Shown here piece after piece: positions 11,120 through 21,435 of a stretch of DNA of 64,000 nucleotides. The DNA is taken from NCBI GenBank assembly GCA_033032865.1, contig JAWHQI010000005.1:10936001-11000000 (forward strand), read 5' to 3'. The stretch's first letter is position 1, and the number at the start of each line of letters is the position of its first letter. The notes under the pieces are model-generated. The model worked only from the letters and a program-made list of their open reading frames with translations. It was not told where the DNA came from and made no database searches. A program made the position numbers and the translations under genes. Source of the stretch: Dactylorhiza incarnata. Taxonomy: Eukaryota > Streptophyta > Magnoliopsida > Asparagales > Orchidaceae.

Positions 11120-12735
11120 AATTGCTTGCGAGATGATGATGAAAAGTTTCAAAGGTGTTTGGCCCTGAGCAGACCCGCTGACCAGGCTCTCCACTAGCTG
11201 GCAGGGTCGTAGGCTCACTCAGTGGCAGGAAAGTTTCAAAGTGTTTGGCCCCGAGCAGACCCACTGACCAGGCTCTCACCTAGCTGGCAGGGCCGTAGGC
11301 ACACTCGGTGGCAGGAAAGATTCAAAGTGTTTGGCCCCGAGCAGACCTGCTGACCAGGCTCTCACCTAGCTGGCAGTTCCATAGGCTCACTCGGTGGCAA
11401 GAAAGTTTCAAAGTGTTTGGCCCCGAGCAGACCCGCTAACCAGGCTCTCACCTAGCTGGCAAAGCCGTAGGCTCACTCGGTGGCAGGAAAGTATCAAAGT
11501 GTTTGGCCCCGAGCAGACCCGCTGACTAGGCTCTCACCTAGCTGACATGGTCGTAGGCTCACTCGGTGGCAGGAAAGTTTCAAAGTGTTTGGCCCCGAGT
11601 AGACCAGCTGACCAGGATCTCACCTAGCTGGCAGAGTCATATGCTCACTCGGTGGCTGGAAAGTTTCAAAGTGTTTGGCCCTGAGCAGACCCACTGACCA
11701 GGATCTCACCTAGATGGTAGGTCCGTAGGCTCACTCGGTGGCGTGATAGTTTCAAAGTGTTTTGCCCCGAGCAGACCCGTTGACCAGGCTCTCACCTAAG
11801 TGGCAGGGCCATAGGCTCACTCGGTGGAAGGAATGTTTCAAAGTGTTTGGCCCTGAGCAGACCTACTGACCAGGCTCGCACCTAGCTGGAAGGGCCGTAG
11901 GTTCACTCAGTGGAAGGAAAGTTTCAAAGTGTTTGGCCCCGAGCAGACCCGCTGACCAGGCTCTCACATAGCTTGTAGGGCCATAAGCTCACTCGGTGGC
12001 AGGAAAGTTTCAAAGTGTTTGGCCCCGAGTAGACCCGCTGACCAGGCTCTCACCTAGCTGGCAGGGCCGTAGGATCACTTGGTGGCCGAAACGTTTCTGT
12101 GTTTGGCCCCGAGTAGACCCGCTGACCAGGATCTCACCTAGCTGGCAGGGCCTTAGTCTCACTCGGTGGCAGGAAAGTTTCAAGGTGTTTGGCCCCGAGC
12201 AGACCCGCTGACCAGGCTCGCACCTAGCTGGCAGGGTCGTAGGCTCACTCGGTGGCAGGAAACTTTAAAGTGTTTGGCCCTGAGCAGACTCGTTGACCAG
12301 GCTCTCACCTAGCTAGCAGGGTCGTAGCCTCACTCAGTGGTAGGAATGTTTCAAAGTGTTTGGCCCCGAGCAGACCCACTGACCAGGCTCACACCTAGCT
12401 GGCAGGGCCGTAGACTCACTCACTGGTAGGAAAGTTTCAAAGTGTTTGGCTCCGAGCAGACCCGCTGACCAGGCTCTCACCTAGCTGGATGTGCCGTAGG
12501 CTCACTCGGTGGCAGGAAAGTTTCAAATTGTTTGGCCCCGAGCAGACCCGCTGACCAGGCTCTCACCTAGCTAGCAAGGCCATAGGCTCACTCGGTGGTA
12601 GGAAAGTTTCAAAGTGTTTGGCCCCGAGCAGACCTGCTGACTAGGATCTCACCTAGATGACAGGGTAGTAGGCTCACTCGGTGACAGGCTCAAAGATAGT
12701 TAGCCCCGAGCAGACCCGCTGACTAGGCTCTCTGA
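11120..12735 (+). repeat. 86-bp tandem array between pol and 3' LTR of element A
   Basis: About 18 to 19 units repeat with a period of 86 bases. The AGACCC motif recurs at 11171, 11257, 11343, 11429 and 11515. The core is CCGAGCAGACCCGCTGACCA, then CTCACCTAGCTGGCAG. Units are diverged but phase is kept. Tandem arrays in the 3' untranslated part of Tat/Ogre-like elements are known and can seed satellites. B has a 95-bp array of different sequence at the same place. Confidence 0.9.
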
Positions 12736-13431
12736 TGCAGCGTACGTCGCTAAGGAAATTACCACAAGTTAACTCTATTTCGCCTACAACGCACTCTTGA
12801 CCGACCGCACCTACACAAGCATCTATCGCCCACAAATACGCTATTCTCTCGCGCACATACACCAATCCATTCGGAGAAGCGTTGACTCTTAAACAACGAT
12901 AAAAAATGAGTCAACAAATTCCCAAAACTAACGCAAAGGTTGCCAATCCTTTTTGAGGGCAAAATCAAGGCTATAGGCCAAGATCCGCTCAAGCAAAATG
13001 GACCTACCCGATCCGGAAAATAGAAATGCGGAGAATAACAATTTTAATCAAAGATTCAAAAGCGATTGAGATTTATTATCACGGAGAACACGATGGTTCA
13101 ACCTCCATAAATCTAAAAGAAGAATCACTAGGAGATTGAGAAGATGTTACCCAACCGTTAGAGGGAAGAACACTTGATAACTTGTGGGAGAATCACTCTC
13201 TCCATGATTTCCACCGGCGTCGCACCGAATGGAGTTGCCGCCCTTCTTCCTTGGAGTGGCACCAAGAAACCACACCGGAAAACTCAGCGAGAGAGGGGTC
13301 CGAAATGGAGAAGAGGGAGACAAGGGGGCGGGAGAGACGCACGATGTTGGAGGATGATCTCACGATGTCAGGGGATGATCACGTGGTGTCGTGGAAAGCA
13401 CTGTAGTCCCGAAGGTGGAGGCTACAGGAAG
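12736..13431. other. Unassigned segment in the 3' region of element A
   Basis: The segment starts abruptly after the array with TGATGCAGCGTACGTCGC and has no counterpart in B. It has no domain in any frame. The TGATGCA start resembles the plus-strand start of the C LTR (TGATGCG), so it may be an LTR piece of a minus-strand Athila-like element. I found no clear end or target duplication. Confidence 0.35.
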
Positions 13432-14002
13432 GAAGCAGGATAGATAAGTTGGCGAAAGATAAAAGGTATGCGAGAAGGTAATAAAAAGCTCACCAAGCTC
13501 GGGCGCATTTCCTCCGGAGTAGCTAGAAGGGCGGGCTCCTTGGCTGGTGGAACACCTCCGAGGGCAGGTGGAGGCGGGACGGCATTCGCCTGGTTGATTC
13601 CAGGGCCGCCCTCCGTCACCCGCAGGTTCTGCAAGTGGTTGATATTATTAAGGTATTGCGTCACCGTGGTTAGCTTTAAAGCGAGATGGATTATAATACC
13701 TCGGCGGTGTTGTCGAGAGGGATGTTGGAGAGGGGAGGAGTCTCTGACACAGACTCCCTCGCTGTCAGGTCTCACCGGACCACCCTTGCCTTCTTTAGTT
13801 GGTAAGGCTTGGAAGGATCCCTCTTTGATGAGAGCCAAGGGCATATCGAGTGGACATGGAAGTATTCTCCCCTTGTGCGACAACAAGGAGATCTATCAAC
13901 CCTTGCGAGAGCAGTCTCAGCGTCGGCCTCATGAATGTCATTTGAACAACAAGAGCTCAGAGGAAAAAAGAGAAACAGTAATTGGAGGACATGCGCTCTC
14001 AA
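13432..14002 (-). pseudogene. Truncated antisense ORF (aORF) of element A
   Basis: The minus strand next to the 3' LTR of A holds a TATA box (14020-14027) and, below it, a proline-rich reading frame broken by intron-like GT...CAG stretches (for example ending CCACTTGCAG near 13630). B has an antisense gene in exactly this place, starting 190 bases from its LTR. The A copy covers only the 5' end: it stops at 13432 where the unassigned segment begins. Sequence similarity to the B antisense ORF is weak beyond the promoter; position and layout are the main argument. I see no domain in this fragment. Confidence 0.45.
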
Positions 14003-14019
14003 GGCAATGACCTGGTGTA

Positions 14020-14027
14020 TATTTATA
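14020..14027 (-). promoter_or_regulatory. TATA box of the antisense unit in element A
   Basis: Minus strand TATAAATA lies about 116 bases inside the 3' LTR start. The flanking GGGAATCTTTTTTGTGGG block is conserved in B upstream of its own TATA (16663-16670). Confidence 0.6.
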
Positions 14028-14121
14028 GCAGAAGGGAGGAGCCCACAAAAAAGATTCCCTCCCGGTCAGCAAATACTCGCCGAATATTGGGGGTTGGACT
14101 TTTCTTTCCGAGCATAGGACT

Positions 14122-14143
14122 CGCTCGCAAAGAGAGGGGATTG
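14122..14143 (+). promoter_or_regulatory. Polypurine tract of element A
   Basis: GCAAAGAGAGGGGATTG immediately precedes the 3' LTR start TGTACAACCCC. B has GCAAAGAGCGGGGATTG before TGTACAACCCC. Confidence 0.85.
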
Positions 14144-14894
14144 TGTACAACCCCGTATTTACCGAGTGGATCCCTAGGTCCTAAAGGATTAAGAGGCAAG
14201 ATATAGGTCAAGAAGGGCACTTGCCCAGGTCAGGGGAGGTAAGGGAGCCTTCGAGCGAGTGCGAGCCCCACCGGAAGGCATTCACTCGCTTAGGAGGTCG
14301 AGTGTGCAGGAGACCAGACGAGTGAGGGCAGAACCCCACTCGCCAAGTGAGCCAGGTATCAAGCGAGTGGTGCCCCCAAAGACCACTCGCCCGGTGGAAT
14401 CTAGTGTGCGAGAAGCCTGGCAAGTGGTGCCTTCATGGACCACTCGCCCAGAAGGCTTTAGTGGGGAAATTACCCTGATACCCTTTGTGGGCTGCCAATA
14501 GCCCTTCAGAACAGTGGAGTTAGGCTGTTAGCAGAACAATTTGGGGTGCGATTAGTAAAACCAAAAGGCGGATTTAAGCTATTTGCAGGACACACTAGAG
14601 AATCTATAAATAGACCCTTAAGGGCACCTTTGAGGAGACCAGATCTTTTGAGCTCTCTCCTCCAGACTAGTTTTGGGTTGGCTGTCAGTGCCCTCCAAGG
14701 TGCCCGACTGAGCATTGGTTTGGGAGGGGAAACTCCTTAAGATCTTCCGGGTGTGTGGCGGGACATCCTCGGTACAGCTTTGGGTCTGTTCCTAATTCTT
14801 CATACACAGTCAAGAGTTCAAGTGAGGGTCAAGTAGGCGTAGGCTACACCCCCCAATGCAACCGAACTCAAGATACCGGTTGTTGGTTTCAACA
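14144..14894 (+). repeat. 3' LTR of element A
   Basis: It is 751 bp, begins TGTACAAC and ends TTTCAACA. Its U3 holds many GCGAGTG/CACTCGC words, including the inverted pair GCGAGTGGT...ACCACTCGC at 14363-14390. A TATA box TATAAATAG follows at 14605-14613. It is related along its length to the B LTRs. Confidence 0.88.
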
Positions 14895-15714
14895 ACTTTG
14901 TCGTCAAGTAGGGTTAGCTTCTTCTCCCTATCTGGTCGATTCGACTAGACATCTCATCGATTCGACCAGTCATCTGGTTGATTTGACTAGACATCTCATC
15001 GAATCTATACTTAAATCAGATTTGAACTAACATTTGGCGGTAGTGATACCGCCGACGTTAGCATACAAACATAAAGTGACACAGTCTTCCTTGTTGATAG
15101 TGTCCAGTGGCTTATCGCAAAACTGAGAAATGATATTTGGACACTAGGAAGAGGATACCTAGCATCAGATGTCTTTCCAAAGCTTGGGAAATATTTTTCC
15201 TAATTATCTAGCCAAAGTCCCCTGGGTCAAATCAACCACTATTTTCTCTCTCCTAACTCTTCTCCTACAAATCATCTTCTCCATCTCTCCCGGAACTCTC
15301 CGACCATTTTTCCTAAAAGAGACCAAGCTTAGGAGCGATATTTGAAGCAAGTTCGTCAGAGACAACAAACACCATGCCGCCAAGGTGGAGCACTCGATCC
15401 ATGATCGTGGATCAGGTGACTTCTGCCGCCTCTTCCTTAGTGCTAGATCTTTAGATCAAAATATGAGATATATTGAGCTCAAAAGAGCTTGATTTCAGCG
15501 AGATCCATGGAGATTCATATGAGGAGACCATACTAGAATTTCTGTTCTAGGGGTTTGCCATGAAAATAGCTTCAATCATCTCCTCTCTTCAATACGAAGC
15601 TGTAAGATCTGATCTCGTGAAGCATGGTGGTCTATAGAGGGAGTATTGATGGAAAGAAGACATATAGATCATAACCCTTTGCTGGAGGAAGAAGACAAAC
15701 AACTACCCTTAGAT
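14895..15714. other. Flanking sequence between A and the split tandem array
   Basis: No intact gene is seen. 14932-14969 is an imperfect palindrome built on GGTCGATTCGA/TCGACC words. 15036-15053 is a perfect hairpin, GGCGGTA-gtga-TACCGCC. An ATG at 15373 opens a short frame (MPPRWSTRSMIVDQ) preceded by a pyrimidine-rich leader, which may be the start of a retroelement ORF, but it stops after about 27 codons. It probably belongs to the older element that A and B inserted into. Confidence 0.4.
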
Positions 15715-15824
15715 CTACTTCAAGATCTGTGCAGATTTGTTATATGTAAACCAAACCAAAATCTATCCTGTTTTACACAGCCCAGTTCAAGCCCAATTTT
15801 AGGTATGATGCACTTAGATCTAGA
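15715..15824. repeat. Start of a 185-196 bp tandem array, cut by element B
   Basis: It contains GTTTTACACAGCCCAGTTCAA, the unit that recurs at 43440-44190 on the other side of B. The B target duplication CCTTG (15825-15829) lies in the GGACCTTGGGCTCAACATG part of the unit. Confidence 0.8.
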
Positions 15825-15829
15825 CCTTG

Positions 15830-16550
15830 TGTTGGAACTGGGATTCGGCCCAACAAGGAGTTCAGAACCCAAAGAAGGGTGCAACTCGCGCTTACTGATC
15901 CCTCGCAGCAACTTGACTGAAGACCTAGAACTGAGACCCTTGGCGACAGTGTGGAGGTCCCACCACACACCCGAAAGATCGTAGAGCGCTTCCCCTCCCA
16001 AGCCAAGAACTAAAGATGGGCACCTTGGAGAGCTCTGAAAATGCTAACCAAAGATGACCTGAGGAGAGAGAAGCCAAAAAGAAGTCCCCTCCAAAGGTGC
16101 CCTTAGGTTCTTATTTATAGTTTTTCTGAACTGGTCTGCTAATAGTGGGGTTCCGCCTTTTGGTTTTACTAAACACACCCCAATTTGGCCTGCTAACAGC
16201 TAAACTCCGCTGTTTGGAGGGGCTAACTGCAGACCACCAGGGGTAGAGGGGTAATTTCACCTCATTAACCTCCGGGCAAGTGACCTGTGAGAACGCCACT
16301 TGCGAGAGCTCCTGCGTGTCTCTTCGCGAGTATTGCTTGCAAAACCCCTCCTGGGCGAGCACTCCGCGAAGTCCCCGCTCGCCCTCCTTCTGGCGACAAC
16401 CGCCGAGGCCAGGTCTCACATTCTCTCCTGCGAGATCCTCCCCGGCTCATACCCCTAGCTCTCGCAACTCCTTAGTGTCGAGATGACCTCTTCCAGCCCG
16501 AATTACTAATCTTCGGGCCTTACCTCCTCAGGCGAACACGGGGTTGTACA
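15830..16550 (-). repeat. 3' LTR of element B
   Basis: It is 721 bp, from TGTTGGAAC to TTGTACA on the plus strand, and pairs with 42596-43315. The minus-strand TATA box (TATAAATA) is at 16112-16119. GCGAG/CTCGC words fill 16270-16460, upstream of the TATA box on the minus strand. Confidence 0.92.
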
Positions 16551-16575
16551 CAATCCCCGCTCTTTGCGAGATTAT
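16551..16575 (-). promoter_or_regulatory. Polypurine tract of element B
   Basis: The minus strand reads GCAAAGAGCGGGGATTG directly before the LTR start TGTACAACCC. It matches the tract of element A. Confidence 0.85.
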
Positions 16576-16662
16576 AAGCTCGCAAAGAATTATCCAACCC
16601 CAGATGTTCGTCGGCGAATGCTGATTTGTCGGGAATCTTTTTTGTGGGTCCCACCCCACCGT

Positions 16663-16670
16663 TATAAATA
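16663..16670 (+). promoter_or_regulatory. TATA box of the antisense unit in element B
   Basis: TATAAATA lies 112 bases outside the LTR and 71 bases before the ATG at 16741. The same box and the preceding GGGAATCTTTTTTGTGGG are found in A at matching distance. Confidence 0.65.
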
Positions 16671-17392
16671 CTACCCAAGCCGGGGTGACGCGCGCCATTA
16701 TTCTCTCTTATTCTGCCTCCTACTGTATCTGCCGAAGAATGCCTCTTTCCAAAGAACTTCAGGCTCGCCTGAGGGCGTCCAAGGCGGGCGAGCTCTCCAC
16801 CATGGCCAACGCCGCCTCCTGGATGACTCGCCAAACCACTCCTCCCGCTCCCTTGATGAAAAAGGCGAAGCTGGTTTGCCTACCCCCAGGGGGACGAGGT
16901 CGTACTGCTGGACTCCTCTCCTGAAGACAGGTCCACTAAAAAGGTAAAGGACTATTCTTCTCGCTTAACTATTCATTTGGTTTCTCTAAACCTCGCCTGA
17001 CTGCAGGACCTGCCCCCTACCAATAAGGACGCGTGCAAAGACTTAACCGAGTCTCGCCCTGATCCTCTGGCGAAGACTGATCTCGTTAACAGAAAAGCTG
17101 TTGGTAAGTGTCTCGCTCTTACATGCCAAGATTAACTTTCTGCCGGATGGTTCTCATTTTACTTCTTACAGCCTCCCCCCGCGCGACTCCAGATCATCAA
17201 AGCTCGCGACCTCAGAAGCCGATCCCCCCCGACACAACCCTTAACAACTTGGGATTCAATCTCCTGAGCGGGGAGGGTTCTGGAGGCTCGCGACTGGCCC
17301 CGACCACCCCTGCCGACGACGTAATGTGCCGCGGTGGTCTCGGGAAGTCCGTCTCGCTCCCCTTCTCTACTCTTTTTTAGGGCTGACCTACT

Positions 17393-19107
17393 TGTTATTT
17401 AAGGGGTGTCTACTAAATCACCTAGAAGGGGGGGGGGGGGTGAATAGGTTTTTCTTTTTATATTATCCTCCTTAGGTTTTTCTTAGTTTCTGGTTAATAG
17501 ATTTGTGAAATAAAGAGCAAACCACAGAAATCACACAATGATCTATAGAGGTTCCTCAAGACCGGGTGTCTTGAGTAGTCTTCTCTCCCTCTGTGCCAAC
17601 CCAGCAGCGTGCTAGGCTCGGCAAACTCTGCCAAAAGCTTCAGGCCCTCAAGCCTTACAATACGGACCCACAAGTCCCAACAACCTAGGCCCGCAAGCCC
17701 CTACCGCCCCCGAGCCCGCAAGCTCCACACTCAGGCCCTCAAGCCCTACAATAAGGACCCGCAAGTCCCAACAACCTAGGCCCGCAAGCCCCTACTGCCC
17801 CCGAGCCTGCAAGCTCGACACTCAGGCCCTCAAGCTCTACAACAAGGACCCGCAAGTCCCAACAACCTAGGCCCGCAAGCCCCTACTGCCCCCGAGCCCG
17901 CAAGCTCGACACTCAGGCCCTCAAGCCCTACAACAAGGACCCGCAAGTCCCAACATCCTAGGCCCGCAAGCCCCTACTGCCCCCGAGCCCGCAAGCTCGA
18001 CAAGTTGCACCCGCAAGTGCACTGCCCTGTCCCTCAAGCCTCACAGCTCTCCAGCCCTCAAGCTAGACAAATTGGCCCGCAAGCCTTACAAGAGATTACA
18101 GTAATAAAATAAACTGTTTCTTTAGCCAGATGAAATCTGGCAACTTAGCCTTGATGAAGATCAGCTTCTTAAGGATGAAGAAGATGCTTATTGATTTTGA
18201 ATTTTAGCTCTGGATCTTCTTCAGCCTCTTCTTCTTTTGCCTGATGTTGATCGGCAACTTCTCAGTCAATGAAGATGACTGATTCCTATGAGAACTCTTG
18301 AATCTTGTTCTCATCCTTCTCCACTGAATAATACTGTTCTATTGAAGAGCGGCGAGATTCTTTTTCTCGTTCTTTTTCTTGCACATCAAGCTTCTCTCTT
18401 TTTCTAGGGCAACACTGTTCCCTTTTATAGGACGGACAAGATGTATAACGGTTACATACAATTTCCTTTACTTGTCAGAAGCCCATCCATCATAGCAGGC
18501 CCTGATTGGACAATCAGGCGGCGACATTAATTGCTGAGATCACGTCCGCAAGATTTGAATTCTGTCTTGAAGATATTTGCATCATTACGACGACAAGCTG
18601 TCTCCGACTTTGTCGTCACGATCTTCCTTCTGCCTCTGATGGTGGTATCTCGATGATACAAGATATCCTGGCGATTCTATATATACGACGATCTTCTTTA
18701 TCTGACAATGTCGTCGTTAGCTTCCTTGTTGCATCATGTCGTCGTAATCATATGTTCTTTCGACGACATGAGTTCCACACGATGATGTCCTGTGTCTTCT
18801 CTGCGTTCGACGAACAGCATTCTGCGATCGACGAACTTGCCATCCTTCGTTCGACGGTCTCCATTCTTCATTCGACGATCTCGCCACATATCAGCGTTCG
18901 ACGATTGACATTTTTCGTTCGACGATCTCGCCACGTCTCAGCGTTCGACGAACACTTTGCTTCTCAGCGGCTGCTACTCTGCCCGTCATTACGACGACAA
19001 GCACGCTTGTAGACGATATCTCCTGTTCTTCTCGAGGATACAAGGTGAAGTTTTCTTGACTTGGTGACTTCTTCAAATCCGGAATCATGAGGGCAAGATT
19101 CCCAACA
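17393..19107 (-). repeat. 3' LTR of element E
   Basis: It is 1715 bp, TGTTATTTAAGG to TTCCCAACA. It includes 13 G at 17428-17440, a 91-bp tandem repeat, a minus-strand TATAAAAG at 18422-18429, and a cluster of GACGA/TCGTC words at 18590-18990. Confidence 0.92.
17641..18004. repeat. 91-bp tandem repeat inside the E LTR
   Basis: CAGGCCCTCAAGCC recurs at 17641, 17732, 17823 and 17914, an exact 91-base period. Units are nearly identical. The other LTR has the same array at about 23175-23540. Confidence 0.9.
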
Positions 19108-19385
19108 ATCTCCCCCTATTTGAAGAAGTCAGAATTCCAATTCAAGATGACTTTCACTAGACAATAAATCTTATAATCTTAACTTTGAGCATGTAAGTTT
19201 GTACGTATCTTTGCTGAACTTCCTGAGTGCATCAAGCAGTAGCCCCCCTTGATTTGATGCCTCTTCCTTGCTCCCCCTGCCTTTAAGGTCTTCTCGAGGT
19301 CTTCTTGAGCACCATTTCTCCCCCTTTCCGACTTCTTGCCTTCTGCTTTTCTAACCAAGGAGTAGCACAAGCTCCCCCTTGCTCA
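19108..19385 (-). promoter_or_regulatory. Polypurine tract of E and upstream multiple tracts
   Basis: Minus strand AAATAGGGGGAGAT abuts the LTR start TGTTGGGAAT. Four more AGGGGGAG-like tracts lie near 19241, 19271, 19316 and 19371. Multiple polypurine tracts are a reported Sirevirus feature. Confidence 0.75.
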
Positions 19386-19396
19386 AGCATGATTCT

Positions 19397-19965
19397 TCAA
19401 GATCCTGTGAGATTTTCTGACCACTCATCCAGAAAGGCATTAGTAAATAATAAAGTTGAGGGTTCCTCTAAGTTTAACATTCCCAATTGGAATTTGTAAA
19501 AGTTAAACTTAGCTTCATCTAGGGGCTTTGTAAATATATCAGCCACTTGTTTGTCTGTTGGGACAAATTCAAGGGCGGTATCTTCATTTTCCACATGCTC
19601 CCTGATGAAGTGATACCTGATCTCAATATGCTTAGTCCTGCTGTGAGATACAGGGTTCTTAGCAATTGAGACAGCACTGGAAGAGTCACAAAACAGGGGT
19701 GTTTTGGTCATCTTTAGATTGTAGTCTTCAAGTTGATGTTGAATCCATAGTAGTCTTCAAGTTAATGTTGCACAGCAGCTCCCAGCAGAGATATACTCTG
19801 ATTCTGCTGTCGAGATTGCCACACTGGTCTGCTTCTTACTGCTCCAGGAAATCAGTCTTCCACCAAGGAATTGGCATGTCCCTGAGGTGCTCTTTCTATC
19901 TTCCTTGCACCCTGCATAATCTGTATCTAATTCTGGTGTATACCTATGTATTGTATTTTGCTAGC
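19397..19965 (-). pseudogene. Copia RNase H, C-terminal pol of element E
   Basis: The frame shows TPLFCDSSSAVSIAKNPV, SRTKHIEIRYHFIREHV, LEFVPTDKQVADIFTKPL and LGML, the classic end of Ty1/copia pol. Upstream, in degraded form, are KSTSG, ISWSSKKQ and AEYISAG (to about 19965). A short internal duplication near 19720-19760 (GTAGTCTTCAAGTTxATGTTG twice) disrupts the frame. No RT lies upstream; unrelated sequence replaces it. The enzyme would degrade the RNA of the cDNA hybrid. Confidence 0.85.
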
Positions 19966-20338
19966 TAAGCACACAAGGTGCAAGGCATGCTATCAGCAGG
20001 AAATAGCAGTAATTGCATTTCATGAATACCAAGCTGCAATAATATCCCAGGCATATGCCTTATAAGCATTCATATATAATGTTCTCATATTAGAATTGTT
20101 CATATATGAGATTAGTCATATAATTGGACCAATTGTTCTTAACATAAAATGAACTTAAGAGAAATAAATGTCTTTCAGTCGTTGATAAGCAGGGCGTCAT
20201 CTTTCGCCTATAGAAGTTCAGTGGCTTTGGAATCTTCTTTGGAGGAGGAGGGGGACCATGGGGAAAAGTCGTCTTATGTCTTGCTCTTTCTTCTAGATTT
20301 TTTATGTGACGATTACATTCGATGGAGGAGTACACTCT

Positions 20339-21118
20339 TTAATGGTCCTTCTGACCATGTCCAAACGCTATCCATGATTCTGTGATGATCTCTCTTGAAC
20401 GAGGACTCCATCTACCAGCTTCTGGGTCCTGCTCAATCTCACTTAGCCTCTTCTTCCGGTACTCCGCGCTGGATGTTCTCCTTCTCTTCCTAGTTTTTGC
20501 GGATTCACCCGATTCGGTTTCAGAGTCGGAGCTGGAGGAGGGTTCAGTGGGTATGTATTCGGAGGGGGGAACTTGAAGCGCTTGCTGTACTTGATTACTT
20601 ACCGACTTTGCTTGATGCGAGCAAGCAGCTACGCTTCCCTTGATCTCTTCCCAAATTTCTTCTTCGATTCTCCTTTCCCCGTCTTGGATTACTTCTTTTA
20701 CTGACTCTTTTAGTTCAAATATCTGCTCCAGAATTTCCTGATCTCCGACATCTGTGACATTTCTTACTTCCTGGAGGTGAGCGTCTAGGGTTTGCTCCTG
20801 GGTGGCGATTCTGTTCAGGATGATAGCTGTGGACTGCGTATGTAGAGCTTGAAGTTGAGAGATGTCATCCTTTATTGACTTCACCTCATCCTTCATCTCA
20901 TCCTTCATTTTGTTTATGGCCTTTTCTATGAGGGTTTCTATTCGCTCCCACAGGGCGGTGAGCATTACAATGGGGGGCATCTCACCGGTTCCTTTTTCCG
21001 TTGACATGTTTTCTGGGAAGACGAAGGATCGGAGACGAAGAGGTGGTTTGCCGAGGAATGTATTAGGGCAAATGAGTATCACTCTACTTATAGGGGGAGT
21101 AGGTGAAGGGGCGCGCAC
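20339..21118 (-). CDS. Coiled-coil extra ORF in element E, intact 259 codons
   Basis: This open frame encodes a short hydrophobic start, then from MSTEKGTGEMPP a long charged alpha-helical region with heptad spacing (about residues 50-165), a Ser/Asp/Glu-rich linker, a basic cluster KTRKRRR (nuclear-signal-like), and the end DPEAGRWSPRSREIITESW. The last part aligns with the extra ORF of G (DPDYEHWS...LNAWLNHG) and of J (DPNFKNYSPKSGDII). It sits between gag and RNase H, whereas in F and G the ORF lies at the 3' end. The function is unknown; extra ORFs with coiled coils are known in Sireviruses. It may have been moved here with the loss of pol. Confidence 0.6.
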   Translation of the reverse strand: MRAPSPTPPISRVILICPNTFLGKPPLRLRSFVFPENMSTEKGTGEMPPIVMLTALWERIETLIEKAINKMKDEMKDEVKSIKDDISQLQALHTQSTAIILNRIATQEQTLDAHLQEVRNVTDVGDQEILEQIFELKESVKEVIQDGERRIEEEIWEEIKGSVAACSHQAKSVSNQVQQALQVPPSEYIPTEPSSSSDSETESGESAKTRKRRRTSSAEYRKKRLSEIEQDPEAGRWSPRSREIITESWIAFGHGQKDH

Positions 21119-21435
21119 TCATTTTTGAGTTTATCGAGGCATCAATGTTTGCTGCATCGAGCGGCTCTGATTTATCTAATTTAATATTTATGTTATTTAG
21201 ACGCAGTTTCGACTGTACAATTTTGTCGTTGAAGTACGTCTAGGATACCCATTCTTCCTAACGCCTTTGCCTAAGGCATTCTCCCGCCCTGCTTGGGTGT
21301 TGTCTTTTGGTACCAATCCTGCACTAAGATTGTTAGTGTGCTAATTTTGCTGTTCTGCCGAAGGGTCAGAACATCCACCTTGTCCAAGGCCCAGATTTGC
21401 TTTTGGTGGGCACTTAGGCTACCCGCCAGACAAGA

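Larger units (their letters stand above)
1..14894 (+). mobile_element. Element A: Tat-lineage Ty3/gypsy LTR retrotransposon, 5' LTR cut by window edge
   Basis: The element runs from the last 59 bases of its 5' LTR (window edge) to a full 3' LTR ending at 14894. In order it shows primer site, gag, protease, reverse transcriptase, gypsy RNase H, a second archaeal-type RNase H, integrase, an 86-bp tandem array, an antisense ORF remnant, polypurine tract and 3' LTR. Two RNase H domains after RT are known as a mark of the Tat lineage. Every coding block has stops or frameshifts, so it is dead. The two visible LTR tails (1-59 and 14836-14894) differ at many of 59 positions, which suggests an old insertion. 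Element D sits inside its gag. The 3' flanking pentamer is ACTTT (14895-14899); the matching 5' copy lies outside the window. Confidence 0.9.

Noticed and set aside
11120..12735. Regular repeats that could suggest a CRISPR array
   Set aside because: The whole 86-bp unit repeats without unique spacers, in a plant retrotransposon. The same holds for the 95-bp and 91-bp arrays.
15373..15460. Short ORF MPPRWSTRSM as a host gene start
   Set aside because: It stops after about 27 codons, with no continuation or intron that I could support.
18506..19012. 168-codon plus-strand frame in the E LTR
   Set aside because: It lies in the word-repeat part of the LTR, antisense to the element. The shorter counterpart in the other LTR is not conserved as protein.
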